Notes: generated by a model not told the origin, from the sequence alone. DNA of 64,000 bases from Geomonas paludis (GCF_014193585.1 NZ_BLXY01000001.1:1049033-1113032), one strand, 5' to 3'. Numbered from the stretch's first letter, positions 44,129-55,035 are shown. Made by a program: numbers and translations.

Positions 44129-46327
44129 ATGATCAAGCCGTTCAACTGGAAGCGGCACATAGGCGTGGCGCTCGGCTTCATGGCCACGTTCTGGCTCGGG
44201 GACGCCCTGCTCGACGCCACCATCATGGGGCGGGAACCCTTCCTGCAGCAGCTCCACGATCCCAATAGCTACGAGATCTGGATGCGGACCTTCTATGCCA
44301 GCCTGCTCGGCGCCTTCTTCGCCTCCCTTTCCGTGGTGTGCGAGCGGGGGCGCAGGGTGGAGACGGCGCTGCGCCATTCCGACGACCTTTCCCAGATCTT
44401 CCTGGATTCATCCCATGACGCCATCTGTGTCCTGAGCACCGCCGACTACACCGTCGTCAACTGCAACAGCGTCTTCCTCGCCAACTACGCCTTGACCGAA
44501 GAGCGGGCCAAGGGGTGCAGCTTCTCCGACCTGGTGGCGCGCCAGGGGCTTGCCGACCAGATCATGAGTCTCATTTCCGACTGTACCTGCAGCGGCACCG
44601 CCCTTAACAGCGAGATCTGTTACCGCGCCGGGGGGGGCGAGATCCGTTACGAGGACATCTCCGTGCACCCTATCGGGGACCTGGAGCAGGGTGTGCGCAG
44701 GGTGCTCTTCGTGGCGCGGGACATCACGGTGCGCCGCCTGTCGCAGCAGCGGCTGGAGGAGTCCGAGGCGAGGTACCGTGCCATCTTCGAAGACACCGGG
44801 ACCGCCATGGCCATCATCCTCCCCGACGGCACGCTGCAGATGGTGAACCGGGGCTTCGCGGCGCTGACCGGCCTTTCCCGCCAGGAACTCGAGGGGAAAA
44901 GGCTTTGGACCGAGTTCATCGGCAGCTGCGACAGCGACGGGGTCGCCATCCCCGGGGACGACGCCCTTTCCGGCACGCCGCGCCGCAGCTTCGAGGTGCA
45001 GCTCTCCGGCAGGGACGCCATCCGGACCATGGCCGGCAACTGGGCCGCGATCGAGGGGACCGACCGCTCCGTGCTCTCCCTGGTGGATATCAGCGCCCAC
45101 AAGGAAGCCGAGGAGGCGCTCAGGGAAAGCCGGGCCATTCTCGCCGTAGCGCAGCGCATCGCGCGGCTGGGCAACTGGGACTGGGACCTCGGCAGCGACA
45201 CGCTCACCTGGTCCGACGAGATGTACCGCATCTATGACGCCGACCCGGCCTGTTTCGTGCCGACCCACGAGCTGGTGCTGCAGGCCGTGCACCCCCAGGA
45301 CCGGGAGCAGGTGGTCCGCGCTGTGAACGACGCCATCTACAACCGCAGCGCCTATCACATGGACTACCGCATCGTGCTCCCCAACGGCTCGACACGCACT
45401 CTCTCCGCGCGGGCCGAGGTGACCTACGACGCCCAGGGCAAGCCGCTGCACATGCTGGGCACCGCCCAGGACATCACCTGGCGCATCGAGGCCGAAGATG
45501 CCCTCAGGAACTCGGAAGAGAAATTTTCCAAGGCCTTCCATGCCTCGCCGGACTCCATCGTCATCACCCGCGCCGAGGACGGCACCTACATCGACGTCAA
45601 CGAGGCGTTTCAGGAGATCACCGGGTACAGCCGGGAGGAGGTGATCGGCAGGACCTCCACCGAACTCATGCTCTGGGCCGACCCCGACGCGCGCATGGTC
45701 ATGCTCAAGCTCCTGAACGAGCACGGTCACGTGCGCAACCTCGACGTGCGTTTCCGGGTCAAGTCCGGTGAGATCCGCGAACTTTTGTGGTCGGCCGACG
45801 TGATCGAGTACCAGGGGGAGGCGTGCCTGATCGCCATTTCCCGCGACGTCACCGACCAGCGCCAGATGGAGCGGGAACTGCTGGAAAGCGACGCCCGCCT
45901 CTACATGAAGCACGAGGAGTTGAAGAACGTCTTCCACCAGATGGAGGGGATCCGGCGCGAGTGGGAGGAGATCATGGACTGCATCTCCGACCTGTTCATC
46001 CTGGCCGACCAGTTCGGCAAGATCCGGCGCTTCAACCGGGCCGTGGAAACCTTCACCGGGATGGCGCACCGCGACATCGTGGGCAGGGACTGTGTCGCCT
46101 TCCTCGAGCAGCACGGCCTCAAGGAGCACCTGGAGTCCCCGGGGGTGGAACTGCTGCACAAGCCCACCGGCAAGTGGTTCGTGGTCAAGCGGCACGCCTT
46201 CCCGCCGGAGGTGGACGGCTCGGCGCGCGAAGTGGTAATCATTAACGACACCACCACCATCGGCCGGCGCCAGCGTGGCGCGCAGCCCGTCGAAGCCGTA
46301 CCGGCGCAGGGGCAAACGGCGGGGTAG
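44129..46327 (+). CDS. Membrane-anchored multi-PAS protein without an output domain
   Basis: A 732-residue protein with two N-terminal hydrophobic segments (about 11-28 and 53-68) and then five PAS-type domains at about 85-205, 216-325, 345-450, 470-590 and 605-715. PAS cores are recognisable, e.g. LGNWDWDLGSDTLTWSDEMY and EDGTYIDVNEAFQEITGYSR, with PAC motifs (MLGTAQDITWRIEAEDALR). Helical linkers join them (SEARYRAIFEDTG). No histidine-kinase, GGDEF, EAL or HTH domain follows; the chain ends a short way after the last PAS domain. GGAGG eight bases before the ATG. Either a stand-alone sensor acting through a partner or a truncated kinase. Confidence 0.87.
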   Translation: MIKPFNWKRHIGVALGFMATFWLGDALLDATIMGREPFLQQLHDPNSYEIWMRTFYASLLGAFFASLSVVCERGRRVETALRHSDDLSQIFLDSSHDAICVLSTADYTVVNCNSVFLANYALTEERAKGCSFSDLVARQGLADQIMSLISDCTCSGTALNSEICYRAGGGEIRYEDISVHPIGDLEQGVRRVLFVARDITVRRLSQQRLEESEARYRAIFEDTGTAMAIILPDGTLQMVNRGFAALTGLSRQELEGKRLWTEFIGSCDSDGVAIPGDDALSGTPRRSFEVQLSGRDAIRTMAGNWAAIEGTDRSVLSLVDISAHKEAEEALRESRAILAVAQRIARLGNWDWDLGSDTLTWSDEMYRIYDADPACFVPTHELVLQAVHPQDREQVVRAVNDAIYNRSAYHMDYRIVLPNGSTRTLSARAEVTYDAQGKPLHMLGTAQDITWRIEAEDALRNSEEKFSKAFHASPDSIVITRAEDGTYIDVNEAFQEITGYSREEVIGRTSTELMLWADPDARMVMLKLLNEHGHVRNLDVRFRVKSGEIRELLWSADVIEYQGEACLIAISRDVTDQRQMERELLESDARLYMKHEELKNVFHQMEGIRREWEEIMDCISDLFILADQFGKIRRFNRAVETFTGMAHRDIVGRDCVAFLEQHGLKEHLESPGVELLHKPTGKWFVVKRHAFPPEVDGSAREVVIINDTTTIGRRQRGAQPVEAVPAQGQTAG

Positions 46328-46376
46328 GTAAACCTTGCAAGATTAAAGGCTTACCCGGCGCGACGCTCATTGGAAC

Positions 46377-46405
46377 TTGACTCGCGGGTTAGAACGTGTT
46401 ATACG
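46377..46405 (+). promoter_or_regulatory. sigma-70 promoter of rlpA
   Basis: TTGACT (46377-46382), 17-base spacer, TATACG (46400-46405), 28 bases before the ATG at 46434. Confidence 0.62.
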
Positions 46406-46433
46406 AATGCCTCGCCCAACAAAGGAGGTGCGC

Positions 46434-46898
46434 ATGGCATCATCCGAGCGGAGCCGCAGGCTGGTACGCATCGTCGTCCTGGCCCTGATGCTCCTCCCGA
46501 TCCACACGCTTCCCCTGCTGGCTGCAGAACAAGTAGCAAAACCGGTAGTAGAAAAGGCAGTAGAAAAGGTAGAACCGCAAGAAAAGTCGGTGGTGAAAAA
46601 ACTGGTCGGCATAGCCTCCTACTATGCCAAGAAGTTCCACGGAAGAGCGACCACGTCGGGAGAGCGGTATCATCCGGAAAAGATGACCGCCGCCCACCAG
46701 AGTCTTCCGCTGGGCACCAAGGTTCTGGTCAGGAACCTCGCCAACGACAAGGAAGTCACGGTTGTCGTCAACGACCGTTGCCGTAAGAAGGGGTTCCCCT
46801 TCATCGACCTGTCACGGGCCGCGGCAAGGAAACTGGGGTTCCTCGGGGAGGGCAAGGCCAAGGTGGCCATCATCCCGCTCACCGAGGACGAATCCTAG
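46434..46898 (+). CDS. rlpA: Septal ring lytic transglycosylase RlpA-like protein
   Basis: A 154-residue exported protein. Signal peptide to about residue 31 (LLPIHTLPLLAAE), a short Lys/Val/Glu-rich stretch, then a double-psi beta-barrel domain: GIASYYAKKFHGRATTSGERY, MTAAHQSLPLGTKVLVRNL, VVNDRCRKKGFPFIDLSRAAA. RlpA enzymes cleave denuded glycan strands at the septum. Asn-Asp-Arg is retained, but the following Gly-Pro is replaced by Cys-Arg-Lys. No C-terminal SPOR domain is present. GGAGGTG directly before the ATG decides the start. Confidence 0.88.
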   Translation: MASSERSRRLVRIVVLALMLLPIHTLPLLAAEQVAKPVVEKAVEKVEPQEKSVVKKLVGIASYYAKKFHGRATTSGERYHPEKMTAAHQSLPLGTKVLVRNLANDKEVTVVVNDRCRKKGFPFIDLSRAAARKLGFLGEGKAKVAIIPLTEDES

Positions 46899-46926
46899 CA
46901 ACAAAATACAATCTGGGCGAACAGAG

Positions 46927-46962
46927 AAAAAGGCCGGTGGCTTGTCCCACCGGCCTTTTTTC
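46927..46962 (+). terminator. intrinsic terminator of rlpA
   Basis: Stem AAGGCCGGTGG / CCACCGGCCTT, followed by TTTTTTC. Confidence 0.88.
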
Positions 46963-46980
46963 TTGCAATGGACAGCAGAA

Positions 46981-47083
46981 GGGACAGGCTCCGTCAGGTG
47001 CCTGTCCCTCTTGCGGAACGCTCCTTTCAGCCCTGCCACCCGCAAGGTAGTAGGGGGACAGGCACCTAGCGGAGCCAGTCCCC
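46981..47083. repeat. composite inverted-repeat element, copy 4
   Basis: Left arm 46981-47008 (reads GGGACAGGCTCCG at its left end, a variant), core TTGCGGAACGCTCCTTTCAG in copy 1 orientation, right arm 47054-47083. A C/G-rich stretch follows to about 47128. With the two terminators this accounts for the 46899-47216 gap. Confidence 0.82.
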
Positions 47084-47156
47084 TTCCTTGATCCCCCCTC
47101 CTCAGCGGGAGGGGGGGAGGAACCCTTCCGGCGGGCTAGTCTGGCCCTGCATACGC

Positions 47157-47188
47157 AAAAAGGCAGCCCCGGTTAAGGGCTGCCTTTT
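47157..47188 (-). terminator. intrinsic terminator of the TPR protein gene
   Basis: AAGGCAGCCC / GGGCTGCCTT stem with T-rich flank on the minus strand, about 30 bp beyond the stop at 47217. Confidence 0.85.
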
Positions 47189-47216
47189 CATATGGTGCTG
47201 CTGCCGGAGTCGGCGG

Positions 47217-49148
47217 CTACTCTTCCTTTTGCTTCTTCTTCGAGGACTTCTTCTTGGATGAGCCTTTCTTGGAGGACTTCTTGGATGACTTCTCTTCCTT
47301 GTCCTTGGACTTCTTCCCTTTCTTGCCTTTCTTGGACTTTCCGCTCGACCCCTTGTGCTTGCGGAAGCTCCTCGGCTCGGGGTTGAACTCGTCCTTGATG
47401 TTGCTCAACAGGACCTGGGCCTCTTCCAGCTCCGGGTCGGCCTTCCTGGCGGCCTCGAGCGATTCCTTGGCCTCGGCGATGCGGCCGTCCTTCATCTGCA
47501 CGCGGCCCATGGCGTTCAGGGCCTTGGCGTGGTCGGCCTTCAGCCGCACCGCTTCCTTGTACTCGTCGGTGGCGGCGCTGTAGTTCTTCTGGAACTCGTA
47601 CACCAGCCCCAGCTTGTAGTGGGCGTTGGCGTCGTTGGGGGAGAGCTCCACCCCTTCCTTGAGCAGTTTGGCCAGGGAGTCGTAGTTCTTGTTCTTCACG
47701 TAGATGGCGGTGAGGGCGGTACGGGCCTCCTGGTCATCCTTCTTCAGGCGCAGCACTTCCTGGTACTCGTTGGCGGCCTGGTCCATCTCGTTGCGCTTGC
47801 GCAAAAGGTTGGCGAGCTCGCGGTGGGTCTCCAGCGACTCCGGGTCGAGCTTGATGGCGGCCTGGTAGGCGCTGATGGCCGAGTCGAGGTCCTTGGTGTT
47901 CACGAAGGCCCGCGCCAGCTTCAGCTGGGTCGAGGCGTCGGCCGGGTTGGCCTTGATCAGCGCCTGGTACTGCTCCAGCGCCTGCGGGAAGCTTCCCCTC
48001 AGCGTGTAGATCTCGGCGAGACGCTGGCGCGCCTGCTGGTTGTCCGGGGTGCTGGAGAGAACCTGGCGGTACTCCACCACCGCCTCGTCCAGGAGCGCCT
48101 TGCGCTCGTAGATGCCGGCCAGGTTCAGGTGCAGCTGCGGGTTCTCGCCCTTGTTCCTGATGGCGTCGCGGTAGTAGGACATCGCCTCGTCTTCGCGCCC
48201 CACCGCCAGCAGGCAGTCCCCCAGGCGCTGCTGCGCCACGGCGTCGGTCGGCTCCTCGGCGATCCTCAGCCGGTACTCGCTGATCGCCATCTCGTAATCC
48301 TTGGCGTTTTTGTACTGGTCGGCGAGGGCCATGTGGTCGACCTTGGGCGTCTCCTTCACCTTCGGGCCGATGCCGGCCAGCACCCGCTCGTACTCGGCGC
48401 TCTTCTGGTCCCCCTTGCGGACGTACCCTTCGGCGAGCAGGCGGTGCACTTCCTTGTTGCCCGGCTCGGCGATGGCGGCCTGCTTCAGTTCGGTCACCGC
48501 CTTGTCGGTCTCGCCGCGGGCGAGGAGCAGGGCCCCCAGTCCCAGGCGCGCACGGGCGTTGCCCGGCTGGATGGCGAGCGCCTTTTTGTATTCGTCCTCG
48601 GCCTTCTGCTTCTGCCCAACCGCGTCGTAGGAGACCGCCAGGTCGTTGTGCAGGGCGGCGTCTTCGGGGAAGGCGGCCAGCGCCTCGGTGTAGTGGAAGA
48701 TGGCGAGCTGGTGCAGATCCTTCTGGGCCAGGATGCGGGCGAGGCCGCCGTGGTAGCGCGGGTCGCCGGCCTTCAAGCCCTGGGAGAGCTCGACCGCCGC
48801 CTCCTCACTGGCCCCTTTCTGCAGGTGCAACAGGCCCAGGTTGCCGCTGGCGGGGTAGAAGTCCGGGTCCAGCGCGAGGGTCTCGCGGTACTCCTGGATG
48901 GCGGCGTCGACGTTGCCGCTCCGCTCGAAGGCGAGGGCCTTGAGGTAGCGCCCGGGGGCGCCGGTGGGGCAGAGCTCCGTTACGCGCTTTTCCGCATCCT
49001 TCTTCTTTTGTTCGCTTGCCTGCGGCGGCAGTTCCAGGATGATCTTCTTCGCTTCCAGGCAGCTGTTGGTCGCCGGGAAGGGCCAGCTGAAGCCGGTGCT
49101 GAACAGGGTCACCGCCAGAAGCGACGACAGTGCTGCGTATCTTTTCAT
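47217..49148 (-). CDS. Exported tetratricopeptide-repeat protein with Lys-rich tail
   Basis: A 643-residue protein. Signal peptide-like start (MKRYAALSSLLAVTLFSTGF), then about fourteen TPR units through residue 590, e.g. AIQEYRETLALDPDFYPASGNLGLLHLQ (typical A-x8-P pattern). The last 50 residues are mostly Lys and Ser (KKGKKGKKSKDKEEKSSKK). TPR arrays mediate protein binding; a lipoprotein Cys is not evident. I place the start at 49148 where AAAAGGG precedes the ATG; a frame extends to 49334 without a good site. Specific role unknown. Confidence 0.84.
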   Translation of the reverse strand: MKRYAALSSLLAVTLFSTGFSWPFPATNSCLEAKKIILELPPQASEQKKKDAEKRVTELCPTGAPGRYLKALAFERSGNVDAAIQEYRETLALDPDFYPASGNLGLLHLQKGASEEAAVELSQGLKAGDPRYHGGLARILAQKDLHQLAIFHYTEALAAFPEDAALHNDLAVSYDAVGQKQKAEDEYKKALAIQPGNARARLGLGALLLARGETDKAVTELKQAAIAEPGNKEVHRLLAEGYVRKGDQKSAEYERVLAGIGPKVKETPKVDHMALADQYKNAKDYEMAISEYRLRIAEEPTDAVAQQRLGDCLLAVGREDEAMSYYRDAIRNKGENPQLHLNLAGIYERKALLDEAVVEYRQVLSSTPDNQQARQRLAEIYTLRGSFPQALEQYQALIKANPADASTQLKLARAFVNTKDLDSAISAYQAAIKLDPESLETHRELANLLRKRNEMDQAANEYQEVLRLKKDDQEARTALTAIYVKNKNYDSLAKLLKEGVELSPNDANAHYKLGLVYEFQKNYSAATDEYKEAVRLKADHAKALNAMGRVQMKDGRIAEAKESLEAARKADPELEEAQVLLSNIKDEFNPEPRSFRKHKGSSGKSKKGKKGKKSKDKEEKSSKKSSKKGSSKKKSSKKKQKEE

Positions 49149-49378
49149 GTAGGGCCCTTTTATTCGAGAGAACGTGTGGTGGGGGCGCAGGCGCCGCGCC
49201 GGGGCTCGGCCCGGTGCTGCCGGGCGCTGCCGGGCCATGGGGCCCGGTGAGGTTGCGGGATTATACACATCGGGCCCAATAAATTCAATTCCAAAACGAT
49301 AATCATTAAGGATCCTGAGATCTTGAGTCCGCAAACCCGCGCCGGGCGGGGAGGGCTCCCAGGTTAAGGCGGATTACC

Positions 49379-49407
49379 TTGACTTTCATGATAAAGATGG
49401 TTAAATC
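49379..49407 (+). promoter_or_regulatory. candidate sigma-70 promoter of hsp20-lon
   Basis: TTGACT (49379-49384), then TTAAAT (49401-49406) at 16 bases or TAAATC at 17. I find no CTTGAA/CCCCAT pair here. The rest of 49149-49378 shows no gene. Confidence 0.5.
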
Positions 49408-49413
49408 ATCTGC

Positions 49414-49435
49414 ACCGGCCACGGGGCCGGTTTTT
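49414..49435 (+). promoter_or_regulatory. terminator-like hairpin in the hsp20-lon leader
   Basis: ACCGGCC / GGCCGGT stem with loop ACGG, followed by five T residues, sits between the promoter and the hsp20 start. No plus-strand gene ends nearby, so it may be an attenuator or a leader RNA stem. Confidence 0.45.
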
Positions 49436-49464
49436 CATTAATAGCCGTGCAACAGAGGGGCGCG

Positions 49465-49905
49465 ATGGCGGTAATTCCCAAGGAACCTTTGGAATGGCTG
49501 AACCTGTTCCGCCAGCAGATGGACGAGATCTTCCGGTTTCTCTCCACGTTGGAGGGGCGGGAAGGCTTCACCGACAAGGAACAGTCCCCGCTGCTAGACA
49601 TCTACGAAACCGACCGCTCCTTCGTGGTCGAGGTGGAACTCCCCGGCTGCGACCGCAGCGACATCACCCTGAGCCTGTGCTGCTCCACCCTGGTGGTGGA
49701 GGGGACGGCACGAGACGAAACGGAGCCGGGCGCCACCTATACCTGCCTTGAGCGCGGCACCGGCCGCTTTTGCAGGGCCATCGAGGTCCCTCCCGGCGTC
49801 GACCTGGAGGGGGTGCAGGCGCGCTACCGGCGCGGCCTGCTCACGGTCGAGTTCCCCTGGTGCAAGGGGGAGACGCCGCACATCCGCGAGATCCCGATTC
49901 AGTAA
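49465..49905 (+). CDS. Hsp20/alpha-crystallin small heat-shock protein
   Basis: A 146-residue small heat-shock protein that holds unfolding proteins. The alpha-crystallin domain spans about 45-135 (LLDIYETDRSFVVEVELPGCDRSDITL, FCRAIEVPPGVDLEGVQARYRRGLLTVEFP), with the GLL motif (RGLLTVEFP) intact. The C-terminal IREIPIQ has an I-x-I-type anchor. AGAGGGG before the ATG at 49465. lon starts 11 bp after its stop, giving a chaperone-protease operon. Confidence 0.9.
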   Translation: MAVIPKEPLEWLNLFRQQMDEIFRFLSTLEGREGFTDKEQSPLLDIYETDRSFVVEVELPGCDRSDITLSLCCSTLVVEGTARDETEPGATYTCLERGTGRFCRAIEVPPGVDLEGVQARYRRGLLTVEFPWCKGETPHIREIPIQ

Positions 49906-49915
49906 GGAGAGGTAA

Positions 49916-52350
<2,435 letters not shown>

Positions 52351-52354
<4 letters not shown>

Positions 52355-53409
52355 AACTAGCCGAACTGGGCGAATTCGGCCTGATAGACAGGATCAAGGC
52401 AAACGTCGCCGCGTCACCCTCGGTGCTTCTGGGCATCGGGGACGACGCGGCGGCGCTGTCTCCCACCCCCGGACAGGTCACCCTGATCACCTCCGACATG
52501 CTGCTGGAAGGGGTCCACTTCGACCTCTCCTTCTGCGACCCGCACACCCTGGGCAGAAAATCCCTTTCCGTCAACCTCTCCGATGTCGCCGCCATGGGCG
52601 CGCGCCCGCGCCACTTCCTGCTCGGCGTGGCGCTCCCCAAGGACGTTCCGATCGAATTCATGGACGGCTTCATGGCCGGGATGCTGGAGCAGGCACAGCG
52701 CTACGGCGCGACCCTGGTAGGGGGGGATACCTGCGCCTCCAAGGGCGGTCTGGCCATCTCGGTGACGGCGCTGGGCGAGCAGCGTCCGGAACTGGTGCTG
52801 AAGCGAAGCGGCGCGCAGCCCGGCGATCTGGTCTGCGTGACCGGGACGGTCGGGGACGCGGCGGCGGGGCTCAAGCTGTTGTTTGAAGGGGTGCGGGAAG
52901 GATTCCTGGTGGCGCGGCAGTTGGACCCGACACCGCGGGTGGAGGCCGGCGTGGCCTTGGCCGAGGCGGGTGTCGTGACCGCCATGATCGACGTAAGCGA
53001 CGGGGTGTTGCAGGACCTGGGGCACATCTGCGAGATGTCGGGAGTGGGGGCGCGCCTGGAACTGGCCCGGCTGCCGCTTTCCGGGGACTACCTGGCTCAC
53101 TGTGGGCACCATCTAGATGTCCCCCTCGCCCTCTGGGAGAGGGGCAGGGGTGAGGGCGCCGCTACCGGCAAGCTGTCTCCTGGCCACGATCCCTTCGCGC
53201 TGGCCCTTTCCGGCGGCGAGGACTACGAACTGCTTTTCTGCATACCTGCCGGGAAGGAGGCCGAGGTGGCGGCGATCTGCGCCTCCGTTAATCTCCCGGT
53301 CTCCGTGATTGGCGAGATAACCGCGGACGCCGGCATTCAACTCACCGCACCGGACGGCTCCCCCTACACGCCGCCGCGGCGCGGCTTCGACCACTTCGGC
53401 GCGGACTAG
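52351..53409 (+). CDS. thiL: Thiamine-monophosphate kinase with in-frame repeat insertion
   Basis: A 352-residue kinase making thiamine diphosphate from the monophosphate. PurM-like fold motifs: LLGIGDDAAAL near 28, SDMLLEGVHFDLSF, NLSDVAAMGARPRHFLLGVALP and IDVSDGVLQDLGHI. E. coli ThiL has 325 residues. Residues about 257-270 (PLALWERGRGEGA) are encoded by one REP-like repeat lying between LAHCG and the conserved LALSGGEDYELLFC; the frame is kept. The start is a TTG overlapping the lon TGA, with GAGGGG upstream. It overlaps the convergent yjbQ by four bases. Confidence 0.93.
53121..53158. repeat. REP-like repeat unit inside thiL
   Basis: CCCCCTCGCCCTCTGGGAGA then GGGGCAGGGGTGAGGGCG, matching the intergenic units at 9855 and 60506. 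Confidence 0.85.
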
Positions 53410-53804
53410 TCCGCGCTGATCCTCACCGCCACCTTCCTCTCTCTCGGCCCGTCGAACTCGCAGAAGTAGAGCGCCTGCCAGGTGCCCAGGAGGAGCTTGC
53501 CCCGGTCGATCAACAGACGCTGGCAGCTCCCCACCAGGGTCGACTTGACGTGGGCCGCGGAGTTCCCTTCGGCGTGGGTGAAGTAGTGCTCGTCCGGCAC
53601 CAGCCGGTCCAGGAAGTTGGCGATGTCCCGTTTTACCGCCGGGTCCGCCCCCTCGTTTACCGTGACCCCCGCCGTGGTATGCATCACGAAGACGTCGCAG
53701 CTGCCGCTCCCCACCATGCTGGCCGCAATGAGCCCCTGCACCATGGCGGTGATGTCGATCAACTCCGTCCGCTCCCTGCTTTTCAATGTCAGGTACTGGA
53801 TCAT
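53406..53804 (-). CDS. YjbQ/UPF0047 family protein
   Basis: A 132-residue protein of the YjbQ/UPF0047 family. Family motifs: VFVMHTTAGVTVNEGADPAVKRDI and HYFTHAEGNSAAHVKSTLVGSC (His-rich putative active site), GTWQALYFCEFDGPR. Some members show thiamine-phosphate synthase-like activity; the thiL neighbour on the opposite strand makes that of note. GGAGGG before the ATG. It overlaps the thiL stop by four bases. Confidence 0.88.
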   Translation of the reverse strand: MIQYLTLKSRERTELIDITAMVQGLIAASMVGSGSCDVFVMHTTAGVTVNEGADPAVKRDIANFLDRLVPDEHYFTHAEGNSAAHVKSTLVGSCQRLLIDRGKLLLGTWQALYFCEFDGPRERKVAVRISAD

Positions 53805-53831
53805 CCGTCCCTCCTCCGATGCGCTCGCTAC

Positions 53832-53861
53832 GGGGACTGGCTCCGCAGGTGCCTGTCCCCC
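53832..53861. repeat. composite element, solo arm
   Basis: GGGGACTGGCTCCGCAGGTG then CCTGTCCCC, next to a short C-rich tract, between yjbQ and the small TPR gene. Confidence 0.75.
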
Positions 53862-53900
53862 TTACCTCAGCTCCTCCCCCTCCGGGGGAGGGGACAAGGG

Positions 53901-54356
53901 CTACCTCCTGAACAGGCTGCTCCGAATCTTCCCCAGGTACTTGTTCAGGGGGTTCCCCCTGGAGAGGAAGGGGATCACCGGGGATTGACGGTGCCCCAGC
54001 GACTGCAGCAGCTTCATGATGGCCGGGCTTTTCCCCACCCTGAGCCCGAGGTTGAGCGTCCGGATCGCCTCCTTCTTCCTCCCGGCGACCAGGTATATCG
54101 TACCCAGGCGCAGGAAGTGGTCGGAGTTGCGCGGCTCCCTCTTGATGGCTTCCTGGCACAGGGCCACCGCCGTCTTTACGTTGCCGGTAGCCTGGGCCAG
54201 CGCCAGGGCGTACAGGGAGACGTGGTCCGGGGTGCGCTGCCGTTCCATGGCGGCCTGCAGGTAGCGCATCGCCGACGAGAAGCGGCGGGCCTCCAGCTCC
54301 TCCTGTCCGAGATGCACCAGTTCGCTTGTTTCCATTTGGGTCAGTTCCGGGTTCAC
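53901..54356 (-). CDS. Small TPR-repeat protein
   Basis: A 151-residue soluble protein with two or three TPR units (ALAQATGNVKTAVALCQEAIKREPRN, GTIYLVAGRKKEAIRTLNLGLRVG) and a basic tail (KYLGKIRSSLFRR). The start is a GTG at 54356 with AGGAG five bases upstream; a GTG two codons earlier overlaps that site. It is divergent from folK. Function unknown. Confidence 0.75.
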   Translation of the reverse strand: MNPELTQMETSELVHLGQEELEARRFSSAMRYLQAAMERQRTPDHVSLYALALAQATGNVKTAVALCQEAIKREPRNSDHFLRLGTIYLVAGRKKEAIRTLNLGLRVGKSPAIMKLLQSLGHRQSPVIPFLSRGNPLNKYLGKIRSSLFRR

Positions 54357-54501
54357 ATGCACTCCTGTCTGCAGCGTCTACATTAAGATGGGATACTATA
54401 CCATTTAATTTGTGACATGGGAAACCTTCAAGTTGCCCCGGCAGCGGCTATCCCCGCGTTATTCTTAGCCGAAGGCGACTGGGGCGGCGAGGCGCTGAGG
54501 G

Positions 54502-54530
54502 TTGAAAAAAAAAGGGATTTGTGTTCTAAT
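54502..54530 (+). promoter_or_regulatory. promoter predicting a leaderless folK transcript
   Basis: TTGAAA (54502-54507), 17-base spacer, TCTAAT (54525-54530). Transcription should begin near 54537-54539, at the GTG start codon. Confidence 0.55.
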
Positions 54531-54538
54531 CTGCGGCT

Positions 54539-55027
54539 GTGGAACAGTGCGCGTACATAGGGCTGGGGAGCAACATCGGCGACCGGGAGCTGAAGCTCCT
54601 GATGGCGATAGCGGAGCTGGGCAAGCTGCCGCAGACCAGGGTCACCGCCGTATCCCCCTTCTACGAGACCGAACCGGTCGGAGGGGTGCCCCAGGACAAC
54701 TTCTACAATGCCGTGGTGCGCATCAACACCGAACTGGCGCCGCTGGAACTCCTGGACCGGCTCAAGAAGCTGGAGACCGGGGTCTTCCACCGGGTGCCGT
54801 CGCAGCGCTGGGGCGCCCGCAGCATGGACCTCGACATCCTCCTCTACGGCGAGCTGGTTTTCAGCTGCGAACAACTGACCATCCCGCATCCGCGCCTGGC
54901 CGAGCGTCGTTTCGCCCTCCAGCCGCTGTCCGACATCGCACCCGACCTGGTGCACCCGACCCTGGGCAAACGCATCGTCGAACTGTTGACCGAACTGACC
55001 TCGCCCGAGAAGGTGGTCAGGATTTAG
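54539..55027 (+). CDS. folK: 2-amino-4-hydroxy-6-hydroxymethyldihydropteridine pyrophosphokinase
   Basis: A 162-residue HPPK of folate synthesis. Motifs: AYIGLGSNIGDRE near the start, SPFYETEPVGGVPQDNFYNAVV, and RWGARSMDLDILLYG with the metal-binding DLD, then IPHPRLAERRF. E. coli FolK has 159 residues. The GTG at 54539 is the only start that fits the family and has no ribosome site; the promoter position suggests leaderless translation. The YHS gene follows after eight bases. Confidence 0.92.
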   Translation: MEQCAYIGLGSNIGDRELKLLMAIAELGKLPQTRVTAVSPFYETEPVGGVPQDNFYNAVVRINTELAPLELLDRLKKLETGVFHRVPSQRWGARSMDLDILLYGELVFSCEQLTIPHPRLAERRFALQPLSDIAPDLVHPTLGKRIVELLTELTSPEKVVRI

Positions 55028-55035
55028 GGGGACGA

